DNA of 64,000 bases from NCBI GenBank assembly GCA_033239525.1, contig BSYO01000009.1:19179299-19243298 (forward strand). Direction: 5' to 3'. The translations under genes and the position numbers were made by a program. This document shows, in pieces, positions 1 through 13,060 of the stretch (position 1 is the stretch's first letter; each line of letters begins with the position of its first letter). Below the pieces are notes generated by a model, which was given only the letters and a program-made list of their open reading frames with translations, was not told the DNA's origin and did no database searches. Source of the stretch: Nepenthes gracilis. Taxonomy: Eukaryota > Streptophyta > Magnoliopsida > Caryophyllales > Nepenthaceae.

Positions 1-1130
1 AAAGATACAAATTTTGGCTTAAGGAGATGTCCTTTCTTGAGCATGTTGTTTCTAAAAGAGGAGTCACAGTGGATCAAAAAAAGATTGAAATGGTCACTAA
101 TCGGAAACAACCAACAAATGTTACCGAGGTTCGTAGTTTCCTTTGTTCGGCAGAATATTATAGGCACTTTGTTGAAAATTTTTCGAAGATTTTGCTACCT
201 TTCATTGGGCTAACAATTGGGAGAGTAACTTCCATGAATCAAAAAGTTGATTGACTTATACACCGATTTTAGCGATTCCTGAGAAAACAGGAGTTTTATG
301 GTCTACGGCAATACTTCAAACAAAGGATTAGGTTGCGTTTTTATAATGTGTGGTTGGGTGATCGCCTCTAGATCAAGGCAGCTCATGGTTTACAACAAAA
401 CTATCCTACCCTTGATCTGAAATTGGTTGTAGTTGTTTTTGCTTTGAAAATATGATTGCATTATTTTTATGAGGAGAATTTTGTAATATACTTCTACCAC
501 AAGAGTTTAAAATGTTTATTTTCACAAAAAGAATTGAATATGAGGTGGAATCGTTGGATGAACTTACTGAAAGATTATAATTACAAGATTCAGTATCAAC
601 CAAAAAAGACGAATGTAGTCACTGATACTTTGAGGCGGAAATCATCAGGCACGATAAAATGATTATAGAATGGGAAATGCTTGATGAAATGAAGAGTTGC
701 GATATTTGTTTGTATTTCCAAGGCTAGAGAATAACATTATTGTATTTTAAACTACAACTGATGATTATGAAGAAGATTAAGGAGTCCCAAGTAAATGATC
801 CATTTTTTATAAAAATTGCTGGAGATTTGAACAATGAATCATGGACAAATTTTAACATTCAGACAAATGGGGTTCTTCAGTTCCGAGATCACATTTGTAT
901 ACCTAATATCGGAGAATCAACGGAAGATATTCTGAATGAAGCCTATAGAGCTAAGTATACTATTCATCCACGGATTGAGAAATTATAACATGATATGAAG
1001 AAGCTTTTTTAGTGGATTATGAAGCGAAAAATAACAACTTTCGTGGGAAAATATATTGTTTGCCAATAGGTTAAGGCTAAACATTGAAAGCCATCAGGAT
1101 TTTTGCAACCTTCACATGTTCCTAGTTAGA
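1..1130 (+). pseudogene. Ty3/gypsy chromovirus pol remnant (end of RT, RNase H, integrase zinc finger)
   Basis: Three broken reading blocks follow the order of a Ty3/gypsy pol. About 27-235 reads as the end of reverse transcriptase (pattern EVRSFL..AEYYRHFVENFSKI). About 250-660 reads as RNase H and its tail (WMNLLKDYNYKIQYQP, then TNVVTDTLRRKS). About 740-1130 reads as the integrase H-H-C-C zinc-binding region (IHPR, MKR, FVGKYIVCQQ, KPSGFLQPSHVP). The wording is closest to Tekay/Del-type chromoviruses (recognition only). The third block is in a different frame from the first two. In-frame stops fall where Trp or Gln are expected, as TGG or CAG to TAG changes. The integrase core and everything after it are missing before the LTR at 1182, so this is a dead, internally deleted copy. 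Confidence 0.85.
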
Positions 1131-1181
1131 AATAGGAACATAATACAATACAAGAATGAAATTTTATAAATAGGGGAAAGT

Positions 1182-3018
1182 TCTAACACCCAATTTTTTA
1201 ATTTATGTTTATAATGTCATAATTTTTATGCACTTGATAAACGTGAAAAATAATTGTATAATAAAATTTTAAGAAAAATTAAATTTGAGAATATAGTTTC
1301 AGTGCTTGATAAGCGCAAAAGGCAAACTTGCATGTTTTAGGCAAAATCTCCATGCCTAGGGGCCATGTGTGCATGATTTGGGCCGAATGATTTGCGCCTG
1401 AGGTGTGCACAAGGGGTGCTCATGCGGGCATGTGCCTAGGTATGGCTTCTACTATGAACATGAGAAGCGCTTGTGCGCCAATTTGAGTATATAATGCCTC
1501 CTTCGTCTGATTTCAGCCATTTGTGCTGGAAAAGAAAGAGAAAGAGAGAAAAAGATAAAGAAAGAATAGAAGGAAGAGGAGCGAAGATGGAGGAAAAGGA
1601 TTTCGATGTTATTTCACATTAGATCTAGTAAATCTTTGACTTAAAGCTAATATATCTAAACTCATTCTCTATTCTATTATTTAAATCTTTCAATTTTTCT
1701 TCCAATTCTTATTTAAAGGTAGATATATGTTACCCTTTTCACCCATTTTTCAAATATTATTATATGCATGTTTATTTTATAGAATATTTTGAAATTTTAT
1801 TAACTTTTACTGAATATTTTGAGATTTTACTTGTTTTTACCAAATATTTGAAAATTTTAATAGTCTACATTTATATGTGAGATATTGTAAAGAAAATCAT
1901 GAAATATTTAAGTATTCAACCTTAAATGTTATTTTTATACAAATATTGGACAAAAGCTCTAATTTTTGAAATGGAAATAAAGGTCACACTTTCTCCCAAA
2001 TTTGAAAAAGTTTTGAATATGTGATATTTGATATAAAGTTCTCCGTTCTGTATTATTAATAAATTATATTCAGACAAATTCTAATATACTATACGTACTT
2101 CAAAAACACATTTATCATCCATAAGTAGAAAAAAAAGTGGCTTTAAACCCTATCTATTATAAACGGCTTGCTTACGGGTCTTGAATAATAGTATATAGGT
2201 CTAAGATTACTAGGAATGTGTAATCCATTTTTCGAAGTTGCCTTTCAATTAGTTAGTGTGTGAGTCACCGGTTATTGGTTCATAAATTTCACATGTTTCA
2301 AATACAGTCCTTCAGTTTTCATATTTTTAGATACACAATTACAGGATTTAGCCTTCGTATATTTTTTGTACGTTCTACATGTTTTGAATATTCGTATATA
2401 TTGAACAGTTCGTATGAAATCATGATATGGGACGAATTTACCAAAAATTGGGCATCCAGACTTTCACATGTGACTTATGAATTTTCTATCCTTTCGTCTG
2501 TTTTACTCACACATATTCATTTAACATATGTATATACATACATATATATACATATTCTTGCTGAGCGTTAAATTCAAGTTTGCAAATATTTTCAAAACCC
2601 TTCTAGATTATCGAGTAATAGATTCTTGCAAAATTTGAACAGAAGACTTTCGAAGGCTTTTGTTGAGTTTGCATTCATCGTATTGTAGGTTGATTTAGAT
2701 TTAATGTACTAAACAAGATTTATTTTGAAGTTATGTAGTTTGGATTTTGGGCCGATTTGTCTAATAAAGTTATGTACGGTTTTCCACTATGATATATTTG
2801 GGATTTTGGTTAGATTTTTTCCTTATAGTGATATTATGGATTAAGCAAGTATATTATTACAAGGCCAGATGGGAATGGCTTTGTCATTCCAGTTATCATT
2901 GCAATCACATTTAATTATATTGTTTACGGTATTAGTATGCAATATCCAATTTGATTTTGATTATTAGACCATAATTATTACATCATTATTATCACCTGCT
3001 TACACTGAGGTCATGACA
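1182..3018 (+). mobile_element. LTR-A, 3' LTR of the truncated chromovirus
   Basis: The start resembles TG(T)AACACCC (first bases mutated: ttctaacaccc) and the end is GGTCATGACA. A TATA-like box near 1489 (gagtatataatgcc) is followed by a GA-rich tract at about 1530-1600. A motif at about 2115-2170 (aagtggctttaaaccctat) recurs in other LTRs of the window. It directly follows the decayed pol remnant in the same orientation, so it is best read as the 3' LTR of that element. It lies in RAPTOR intron 2, antisense to the gene. Confidence 0.65.
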
Positions 3019-3395
3019 ATAGTGTGCTATTTCCATTGCTTGTGGAGCATGTGGCTCAACTTTGTATACACCTAGTCACCTACTCAAAGGCTCAACGTAT
3101 GCTACTGATGGCATCATGAATCCCATACGCTCAAACAGAAGGCACCGTGACATTTTGATGTACAAACAACATCCAACAGAGTATTTTTTTTAGTATCATT
3201 ACAATCAAGAACTCATGCTTTAAGTTTACAAAATAAGATGAATAACATAGTACACACTTTTTTGCAACCAGGAAAAGATGAATTGCAGCTTCGACACAGG
3301 AAACACCAGAATGACATTTAATAACCAGCAAAAAAGGAGTATTGATATAGAACACTCTACAAAGTAACAGCAATATCACAGAGTGGTCATCATAC
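3019..3395 (-). other. RAPTOR intron 2, retained part
   Basis: This stretch lies between the exon 2 donor (gtatga, starting at 3395 on the minus strand) and the retroelement end at 3018. I see no recognisable exon 3 in it, so intron 2 continues through the element and out of the window. Confidence 0.6.
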
Positions 3396-3498
3396 CTATC
3401 CAGCACTCCATCCTAGCACAAGGAGATATTTTAATCACATCAGGTGGGTCAACACTTATATTTAAGCATAAAACGAGAGCTACCATCCCAGTCTTCAT
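3396..3498 (-). CDS. RAPTOR1: RAPTOR coding exon 2
   Basis: 103 bases, preceded by the acceptor ctgcag and followed by gtatga. It encodes [18 protein letters not shown] and continues to [10 protein letters not shown]. Its reading frame follows exon 1 in phase 0 and leaves phase 1, as needed for the Asp-Pro-Phe that starts the next exon in homologues. Confidence 0.9.
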
Positions 3499-6400
3499 CT
3501 GCAGCAAAACCTTAATGAGTTAGAACAATAACACTCAAAGTGCAATACAACATGAAATTACGAGGGCATATATTAAATAACAGATATGTATAAATGTGTT
3601 GGAATATATATTGCAGTTGATCTCATTTCTACAAAACTCAAGCATTCAAAGAAAGCATGTTAAAATATAAATGTATATATGCATATCTTTTATTGAATAT
3701 GTATGATATATTCCAGTTGACCTCTTTTCTAGCCCCGAAACTCAAGCATTCAAAAGAAAATACATCACAAATAATATGCCAATGAGTAGTGTTTATGACT
3801 CTAATAAGCAGTTCATAGAACTCCAAGGCAATAGTTTCTACAGAAGCATGTTCACAATCTTTAAATCTATTCCTACACCAAAAGAGTGGTGCAGTGTGTG
3901 GGTTCCTACATTGTGCGGTGTGAGAAAAATATGCAACCACTTCTATATCTCAAAAGGCTGTTTCTGTGGACTACCATGAAGAAAAAGTGTCGGGACAATA
4001 GATTCCAGATGTCAAGTTACAAATGTGGTCTGCTATAAACAGATTATATATGGTATGCTGAAGGGTGTTTTGGCATATTTGGCAGGGGTGTTAGATGGAA
4101 AATAAATCAAGAAAATATATCAATTAGATAATCTAACTGATGTACGCCACGAAATCTAACAGCAAATATGTAGATGTCTGCCAACATTGTGTAAAAATGT
4201 GCCTCACCTTTTTTCCTATCACAAAGCTGACTCTGGTGTCTTGTGCTGTGTACAAGTTAAACACAAGACTTATTTGATCAAAAGTATTCTCTACCCCCAA
4301 TCGAATTTTATCAGTGATCTCTTCCCCCAAAATTATGAAGCACATCAATAACACATGCTGCAATACACACGCGAAAAAGAATTGAAACATGAGCTCAGCC
4401 CTAACCACTGTGTAAGAGCTAGGTCTGATGTTTTTTATAATGTTGACGTCCTACCCATATAACTAAAAATGGATCCCTCAATTTGTGTTTACAAGAAGGG
4501 GAAGGGAGGACTTTAAAAACTATACATTAAAACTTATCATTAATTTAAGAACAAAAGTGGTAGCACAATGTGCATATGTTTGAATTCACCTCACTTACAA
4601 ATGAGCATTTTAAAAAATTATGACAATTGACAAATGAAAGCTATCCAAAAATCTACAATACAACAAGAAATTAGAAATAACATGTTTATTACAGAAGTTG
4701 AGAGCCATAGATATTTTGACACTCTTAAACTAATTTCATCAGGGCAGCCCTCCTAGGGAGGGAACTCTCATTCCAAAGATCCCATTCTTTGACAAAGAAA
4801 TCCAGCACTCATCTATTCAAGCAACATAAGTCTTCCATAGAATGTTAACTGCAATGCCCTGTTTACCTAATTCTCACATTACCATATTTTATGATCTGTC
4901 CCAATTGGGGACAAATAAAAAAAAAAACAACAATTACTGGTGCTAATTAATGTAAACATCACCATAGTTTCTAAATTGTTGCCTTCATAAAGAAATTTTG
5001 TCCACAACAAGTCAGTCTCAATGCCTAGAGTCCTAAAGAATATAATCAAACAAGAAATACTCAACTTTATGCCAATTTCCTCAAGGAGTGGAATTTCTGA
5101 TTCCAACTTAATTTGAGGAACTGGAAACATACTAGTGAGACAAGCTGGTTCTCCTCGACATGCATTTCACTAGACACCAAATTTAGCAAACTTAATAGAA
5201 ACATGGTAGCTTGATTTGCTACAATCAAACAAGAGGTGCTATAATTTCCACAGCCTACTGAATGAAAACCTACACCAGAAGATATGCCTGGGATCCTATA
5301 AAGTATTTTTTTGATCAAACAAGAAGTACTCAACTTGATGTTTTTGACCAAATTCCTCAAACAGAGGTCCTTCCAACTTAATTTTGAAGGGGGGAAAAAA
5401 CAAAAATGTAATCGCAACAAAACAAAAAGGGGAGCAGGAAAAAACTTTAAAAAAAAAAGGGAAAGAGGAAACAAACAAGCAAACATCAATCCTTCCCCCT
5501 GATTCACACTTAAATCCTTGAAGTTGCATATCTTTCCTTTTACTCGTAGACACTTAACAACTATTAATGAAATCCTCAAAGCCTTCTCACTAAAACATCA
5601 AACATTTTATTTCTTTATCTTCATTACATGGGGTCTACCCTAAAAATTAACTGAAATCTATATATTCATGAGCACTTAGACCTAAACCTCAACTTGAAAG
5701 CAAAACAAGTTGAATAAATAAAAATTCTGAGATATGGATTGAGTATAATAATGCTGTCACTCATCTCGTCTTTTATTAATTCTCACGTTCTTCAATTATC
5801 CCTTGATTCCCTTCCATATTTTTCCATGTCACCCTTAATTAGCTTAATTTCTCTTCTCAATTACTTCCCCTCACCCTTTTTTTCCTGCCCCATCCACGTC
5901 TTGTTCTACATCAACACATATAAAGTACAGAACCAAATCATCAACAAAACCAATAAGCATATTCCAGATATAATCCCCCCAAGCCTCCCTTTATCACTTC
6001 CTAGAGCAAGTTTTCTCACATTGTTCATACAACATTCAAAACTCATCTCCTATTTCACCTTCAAGACTCCTTCAATCACATTGACTCACTCCTGTGAACA
6101 TTTTGAGGTCATCTTCTCTTCAAACTCTTGTAAAAATACTCAAAATCCTCATCCTTCCCACTACTAGACCCTAGGCCAAGGCCTAATATGATATGGGCAA
6201 ACATAATCCAAAAGAAAGCACTACGTATTCCATCCCAACAAATGCAACTTCTAAGCTCCCAGGCTTTCAAGGGAATATTGGCAATACTCATTGAACAACT
6301 TTGCCTAAGATCCACATTAGAGACTTGGCACCTACGAGGCTGAAAATTCCTGTAATGTATCAGTCTTTCATTATCAATATTGCCCACTGATCTCGGAGGA

Positions 6401-8083
6401 AAACATAAATATACTGAGGGTCCACCAAAGGAAAATTGTAACCTCAAAAGCCAGTAACTTAGTAACCAGTAGTGGAATGAAATACAGAATTCCAATGATC
6501 TCAAGGGTGCCTAGATTAGATTTGGTGAAAATAATCTCTTCATATGGTTTTCTAATCGACTAACCCCCATAATCCAATGTACTGCCACTACTTACTAAAA
6601 AAGGCCCCCATAACAACCTCTCCTCTTCTTCCTTCCTCGTCTCTTTCTATCTTGGTACTTTACATAAAAATGCAATAAGACAACCATCTACACCACAAAA
6701 GCTGCAATGCCCCACATTTGCCTAACTGCAGCCTCACATTGGCCCTAAAGCTCAAATGGGGAAAGATCAGCAATATTTTGTCACCACCAGCCAACCTTCT
6801 ATGCACTATCTTTCATTCACTTTGTCCTATTTTAGGCTCACTATTCACATCTCATCTCAGTCTATGCTACTGAAACACTGGTTCAAGCAATAGGTGCAAA
6901 CATGTATCTGCTGTCCAATTCAAATATCTCAATATCTTCATAAATGGAATTCCAGACATGCACACTGGCGGAGGTAGCTCAAGTTACAAGACATCCATCG
7001 CTACCAACTCAAGTGATCAAGAGCTAAATTTCAGCATCTATTGGTTCCAACTATCATGATAATCTCTTCATATTAGGCCCCACTCTTGCAGAAGAAGGCT
7101 ACTTGGCAACTGATTAAGAAAGAAATATTAGCGCAGAAACTTAAGAGGCAGAACACTGCATCACTGACTAAGAGTCTAACAGCATTGAAAGGCTTTTCTG
7201 TTAAGTTCCACCAAACTCACAAAAGATCTCTCTGAACAACAAAAACAAAACTCTAATACTCCCCCAGAATCCAGCAAGGTAGTTAATATTGCCGATATGT
7301 CTACAAAATAACATTTTGTGCTTTGAAACAACAAAAGAACACCTAGGGCTCACTACAAGAGGAACAAAAGTTTACGTATCATAATAACATAGTGCGCATG
7401 ATCATCTAAAGAGAAGACATAAGTTCTACATATCCCTGGTTCAATTGTGATGACTTTAAAGTAATTTAGCTTTAGAATCCTGAAAATTACTTTCAGATGG
7501 CAGATTTGTACATCCCCAATGAATTATTGGGTGAATTCATTTTAGTTGCACGTATCAAGTCTATACGAGCTGAACTCAATGGAATTACAGTGTTTTCTTC
7601 TAAATACAGACCTGAAGTGTTCCTCGCAGTCCCAAAATATTAATTTGAACACTACGAGCACAGTAAATAATATCAATATTCAAACGCACCATCACTCACA
7701 TTTACCCCCATGTAATACGAACATTCAAGAGAACGATAAAAATACAAGCAGCAATCGCTCGAAAATAGAACGACACAAAGCCAGCTTACTCGATCCTTTG
7801 GCCGCCATTTCGAGACCAACCCAACCTCAGCAGGCCCAGCTGGCAAGCAAGCTTCGAACGCCTCATGCCGAAGCTCACACAACACTACGGTCTGCGGCAA
7901 GTACGCCATACTCGTAGCCGTCGTGGTGACCGCTGTCGCATTGCCATAGACAACACTGCTACTAGCAGTCTCCGAATCTCGGCGAAACTCTCCATCTTCG
8001 CGGCTTGAACACTCATCCAAGTGATTCGAGACAGCGGTAGAAGAATGGGAAAACCTAGACGCCATCAAATCCCCCAATGCCAT
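3396..8083 (-). CDS. RAPTOR1: RAPTOR (regulatory-associated protein of TOR), N-terminal part, exons 1-2
   Basis: RAPTOR is the scaffold of TOR complex 1 that recruits substrates to the TOR kinase in the cytosol. Two coding exons are visible: 7790-8083 (98 codons, starting [12 protein letters not shown] as in plant RAPTORs) and 3396-3498 (34 codons plus one base). Together they give about 132 residues of the roughly 1,340 expected. They include the conserved entry to the RNC (raptor N-terminal conserved) domain: [59 protein letters not shown]. The donors CGA|gtaagc and ATAG|gtatga and the acceptor ctgcag|ATG are canonical and the join is in frame. An in-frame ATG at 8143 could add 20 residues, but the 8083 start matches the family. 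One oddity is Met after MKTG in exon 2, where I recall Cys in homologues. The remaining exons are not in the window; a chromovirus remnant fills intron 2 leftwards. Whether the gene is whole cannot be judged here. Confidence 0.9.
3499..7789 (-). other. RAPTOR intron 1 (4.3 kb)
   Basis: This is a long intron between two well-supported exons. I see no other exon or gene on either strand. Two diverged copies of a segment beginning atcaaacaagaa.tactcaact occur near 5045-5130 and 5312-5395, with an A-rich run at 5395-5470. ORFs here have no family resemblance. Confidence 0.75.
7790..8083 (-). CDS. RAPTOR1: RAPTOR coding exon 1
   Basis: 98 codons from [11 protein letters not shown] to WRPKDR. It holds the Ser/acidic-rich variable leader and the first conserved strand of the RNC domain ([19 protein letters not shown]). 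The donor gtaagc begins at 7789. Confidence 0.92.
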
Positions 8084-8560
8084 CCAAATCAAACCCCAAA
8101 TCCCCCCAAAACTATACACAGACACATGAAAATCAATAATCAAACTTTTGCCCTAATTAAGAATCATGGCATAAAACTTGCAGATTAAAGAAGGAAAAAA
8201 AAAAAAAATGCTAGCTCTTTGAAGCTAAAGCTCAATCAACGAAACCGCTGAACCAGCGGCGCATAGAGATTCTCCAAAGGAACGAAAGATAATCCAGCTC
8301 TGCAAACCCTATCTAGGCCTTTTGAAATGGGTGTTGAAAATACTATAAAACGGCGGAATTGAGTGCATCGACGACTAGGATAGCGGACGCGCAAGAACAG
8401 TGGCGGCAGAGCAAGAAGGTAGAGCGAATCCGAAATTTGGGATTTGTGAGAGGAGAGAGAATTTTGGGAATATTGCGTTTACTGTCTTTCTTTTTTTTCC
8501 CCTGTTATTTTCGCTTTAATTTTGCAGTTTTCTGGGTTTATTAGCCGCCATTAACAATTG
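8084..8560 (-). promoter_or_regulatory. RAPTOR 5' UTR and proximal promoter (approximate)
   Basis: This region lies directly upstream of the RAPTOR start on the minus strand. It is higher in GC than the flanking DNA and has pyrimidine-rich stretches on the minus strand (ctctctcctctcac near 8448-8461). I cannot place a transcription start or a clear TATA box. Confidence 0.4.
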
Positions 8561-11080
8561 GAAGACCGGCGACATCTCTGCCCTAGGACGGTTTAACAGT
8601 TCTTTCCTTTAATAAAGATGACATCAAAAATAAACTCTCCACTTTATAACAGTTCATCCTACGAGTCACCAAAAAAAAAGACATTTTTAATGAGTTTGAA
8701 CAAATTTATGGTCCTGAAATTACAGCTCTCTTTGTTGAGTTAGTACAAAATACCAATAAATTTAGTCCAAAATATACTTATATCCCTTAATTTTTTAATA
8801 TTTATAAGTTTAACTATCGATAAAATATAATATAATATAATATAATTATAGCTCAATTTATAAAAATAGGCTATCAAATTTATAAATTTTTTCTCTAATA
8901 TTAACATTTTTATGAACATATTTTATCATCCGCTTAGTTTCGAAAAAATATGTCAAAAAGTAAAGACAATATTAGAAAAAATGTTATACGTGTTCCGATA
9001 TTTGAATAATTAAATACGGTATGTTATGAATAAATATAAGTAAAATTATTCATTTTATAGATTTTTATTTTTCACTTAAAACTATTTTTTTCTCACTCGT
9101 TATATCTTTTTTAAAAAAAAATGTTCAGATTCACACAAATAATACTAAGTATATATGAAGGATGCCAAAAGAATAAGAAAACTCAGGAGATATATTGAAG
9201 GATTTGTGGGCTCTGTTTTGTTGAGGGAGAAAGACAATATCTTTCTTTAAAACAAAATCATTCATTTTCATTAGGCAATGGACAATTTTAATTGGCTTCA
9301 TTTGAAAAATATTTGCATTATTTATTTAATTTTGAATTATATTTTTTAAATATTATTTATTTTAAAATAAATAGTTATAATTTAAAGAAAAAATTACTCT
9401 TCTTATTTCATAACAAATGAGAACCCTAGTTCCATATAATAAGAGAGGAGAAGACATATGCTTGATTTTTATTATTTATAAATTCTAACCTTATTGGTAT
9501 TTTTTATGTACAAATATATAATAAAACTCTGTTCAATAATAATTAATATCTATGTTTAAAAGAAAAATTTTCATTAATGATTAGTAAAAATAAATTATTA
9601 TAATTAGTTGAATAGAAATAATGCAGACATTTAAAAATAAGAAATATAGAAAATTCACTAGAAGATGAATTGTCAACAATACTTACCAAAGATTTAGAAA
9701 ATGGTAGGTATTAGGCAAGAATGGTAAATGTGCCATTAGATATATACTATTTACAATAAGCTATCAAAATGATATTTAAATATTTTTAAAAATTGAAATA
9801 ATTTAAATATTAGAAATAGAGTGTCTAAGACCTATAGTAGAAATACTTGTCATTAACTTATGTGCTAAAGTGTCCTTAAAAGTCACATTATAAGGGATAA
9901 AATTTAGACATAGCGTATTTTTATAGACAGATTAAAAATTAATTTAATATTAATATTTATATGAGAACCCAAATTATAACCAATAATATATAGTTATAGA
10001 ACAACTAATCATAAATAAATCAATAAATCTATCTCTCTTCAAGAAAATATAGCATACATCTAATAATCTTAAAATTTATAGTATCATATATAAGTATATC
10101 TTATATTTTATTTTTATTTTAGTTGGCTATATCATAGCTTTTTTTTTTCCTTAATTTTTCTACCCTTTGTTTGGAAAAATAAAGAACATAAATTAAAAAT
10201 CCATCCATTAATAAGTATTAATGTTTATTTAAGAGTTCAAATTTATTCGTGTTTTTTAAGACTTGAACTTGGGGTTGACTTACTATTAATTTAAAGCCAT
10301 TGATTAACACCATCACTTTCCTACATACATGCATAGCTCACTATTTCATTGCTTTTTGTGCATCAAAAAAATAATAATAAATAAAAGAGAGGGAGAGAAA
10401 ATAATAAAGAAAAAAGTTTGCATCATTGATAGTGGGTAAGAGTTTGGTGGGAGTATCCCATCCAATAATTATAAAATTCAGCAACATGCCTAACAAATTG
10501 TATTAACTTTTATTAATATAATACCAATGAGTGGTATTATAAGATATTTTTAACTACTTTTGAGACATGCTCAATAACTTAATATCTCATATATGGATTA
10601 TATTAGCAAGTTTATACAAAAGAAGATGGATACACGGTTAAATATCATCAAATGATATTATAAATATGATTAAAAGATATATTGAGATATTTTTTTAATG
10701 ATAGTGTTGCAAATCATTAGACTAATGTCTAAAGACTTCTAGTTTGGCGATCTCATGGTGGAACTGGCATTGGGTTTAGTTGGTCATCATTACACGGAAT
10801 GAGACTATATCTCAACACAACAATAAAATTATTACTATATGATCCAAGGGGCATGATCTTCAAGTTGTTAAAATAAAATTTTCTATAATATAAAGAAAGA
10901 CAATATACGATATATTTGAATTTGTTCAATCATTTTTGAAACACAATGCATATCAAAAATTTCATACATTAAACTACCCTTTATATTACATTTATATAGT
11001 AGCTCAACACACCGCTTTAATACATTTAGGAAAAGTTTTGTATATATAGCGTTATTTAATTCTTTAATCAAATTTTAAGG
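8561..11080. other. AT-rich intergenic DNA
   Basis: I see no gene or intact element. There is a short (TATAA)n-like microsatellite at about 8825-8848 and many A/T runs. Confidence 0.6.
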
Positions 11081-12318
11081 TGTGGATCATGAATTATAAA
11101 TTTTAATAATATTTAATTAAGTAAAGTTAATAAAAATATCGATATGAAATAAGATTTTGATCAAAATTAATTTTCTAATCGAATCATGTTAAATTAAGTA
11201 ATGTCTGACCTGTACCTGATATATATTTATAACTATCTTGGATAGTAATGACGCACCCAAATAACGTCCTTGATGCGCTCATGCATATTTTACACAAATT
11301 AATCACACCTGATGTGCATGCCCAAATGACATACGTAGTTTGAAGCAGAATATAAGCATCTAAATGCACCTAATAGATACTCATGTACTATACCATTTAT
11401 GCCATTGTGCCTGACGCGCACTTAATAAACTCACATGCATCATTTTTTTATAAAATGCCCTATAGGACTGATTTCAATCATTTTGCTACAAATTCTAAGG
11501 AGAAGAAAGAAAAGAGAGGAAAATAGAGAATGAGGGAGAGAAGGCTAAAATAGGAGGATCCAAGAGAGATTTAAGATTTTTTTAAAAAAATTTAAATATA
11601 AGATAAATACATCTAAGTTTTCTTTTACTTGTTAACACTTTATTCAGATATTTATTTGTATTTATTATTCAAAATGTTCATACATATGATATTTTTATAA
11701 TTAAAAATTTTATATCTTATATGCATATTGTCCTACTCTTATTTCATAAAATTTTTATGAAATATATACATTTAATTCATGTATATTATGTATAAAAATT
11801 AATTTTTTACAATCACGTTTATATATATCTTTAAATCATATTTAAATATTCATATATATATTTGATTTTTAAATATATATTTTTGCAAGTCTTATATTAA
11901 AATAATTAATAAAATTATACTAGAATTATAACAAATTTTCTGAGATTCTAACTTCTATATGCCTTAATTTATATATTAAATTCTCTGCATGTTTTAAAAT
12001 TTTACAATACCCTTCTTACATGTTTTAACAAAATGTATACAAATTGTTCCTACATGTTTATATGTTCCTACATATCATCAAATTGAAGAAAAGGTAAAAA
12101 AAAATTCTATATAAGTGAACAATAAGAATATTTTTTTCAATATAAAAATATATAAAGAATATATTTGCATTGAAGTAGATTTTTAATTTAATTGTGTACA
12201 AACTATTGTAAAAAATTAATGAAATATATTATGATATATTCTAATATATTATAATAAAAATTAAAGTACAAACCTATCATCTGTGAGTTAAAAGTGATAT
12301 TTGGTCATATCTACAAGA
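11081..12318 (+). mobile_element. LTR-B, truncated solo LTR of the long-LTR family
   Basis: It starts with TGTGGATCATGAATTATAAA, a decayed form of the TGT-type start seen in LTRs A, C and E. The U3 holds decamers built from gatgcgc / cctgacgcgcac. A TATA-like stretch (tttttataaaatgcc, about 11445) is followed by a GA-rich tract at 11500-11550. The family motif catctgtgag...aaaagtgat appears at about 12280, after which similarity breaks off. Confidence 0.55.
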
Positions 12319-13060
12319 TTATTTAGTCCCGTGTCGACGCAGTCGATAACTACAACATCATATCGACCTGGAAGATTTTCAATTGTTTCGTACCCGAAGG
12401 TCATCATCGTCAAATCTCAGTGTTCTCGCATTCCTGTCGCATTTTTCACCTCATATCGGGAAGGGCGCCATCTAGGCGCACCTCCCGTGCCCGGCGCTCG
12501 ATGAGCGCCCGATAGCTGCTTAAGCAGCATGGAGATTATGTGTCTAACGACTCTTTTTTATTTTGAATCATTTTGAGCTCTTCTATATATTCATGTCTTA
12601 TAACTTCAACCCTAACTTGTTTAGAACATTTTTGGGGGTATATATCACTGGAAAAGCTCCTAATTTTTGTGCCTCATGATTGAAAAAACTTAACTCCAAC
12701 ATTTGTATTTGATTGAAAAGGTTTTTCTCTCCCTCATTTTACTTTCTCTTCTCCTGCTGGTTAACCTTTGTAGCGAAGTCGGTGGTGTAAACACTGGAAT
12801 CTAGTGAGTTCGGCAATTCAAGTGATTCGAGAAGGAAGATTTACGTGAAGACCAAAAGGCATCCGATTCCGTTGCCGCAGACAAATCGAAAAAGTTTCTT
12901 AATATCACAAGATGGAAGTAAGTCAGTTAGGTTAGCGTATCGTTATCACCTGATCTATAAGTTGATTTTTATAGTGCATTTCTTCACTGACCGTTAAAGT
13001 CCCGAGAGTTTTTCTCAATTATCGTAGGTATCAAATTTTTCTTTTGTCGCCAAAAAAATT
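12319..13060 (+). mobile_element. LTR-like fragment of a second family
   Basis: GC-richer sequence interrupts LTR-B. It holds a GCGC-rich U3-like block (12465-12530), a TATA-like stretch (tctatatattc, about 12580) and a downstream region resembling R-U5 of plant gypsy LTRs. I find no clean TG..CA ends or target duplication, so the borders and the LTR assignment are tentative. Confidence 0.35.
12493..12528. repeat. Two adjacent perfect inverted repeats
   Basis: GGCGCTC-GAT-GAGCGCC at 12493-12509 is a perfect 7-bp-stem hairpin. GCTGCTTAAGCAGC at 12515-12528 is a perfect 14-bp palindrome. They lie in the GC-rich block of the LTR-like fragment. Confidence 0.85.

Noticed and set aside
5067..5579. 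170-aa minus ORF, and 6109-6504 (131 aa), within RAPTOR intron 1
   Set aside because: Hydrophobic, low-complexity translations lying between two well-supported exons. No RAPTOR or other domain similarity and no splice logic.
8359..8544. 61-aa plus-strand ORF near the RAPTOR start
   Set aside because: Antisense to the RAPTOR 5' UTR, low-complexity Phe-rich end, no family resemblance.
12301..12504. 67-aa ORF
   Set aside because: Crosses the junction of two LTR fragments; no coding similarity.
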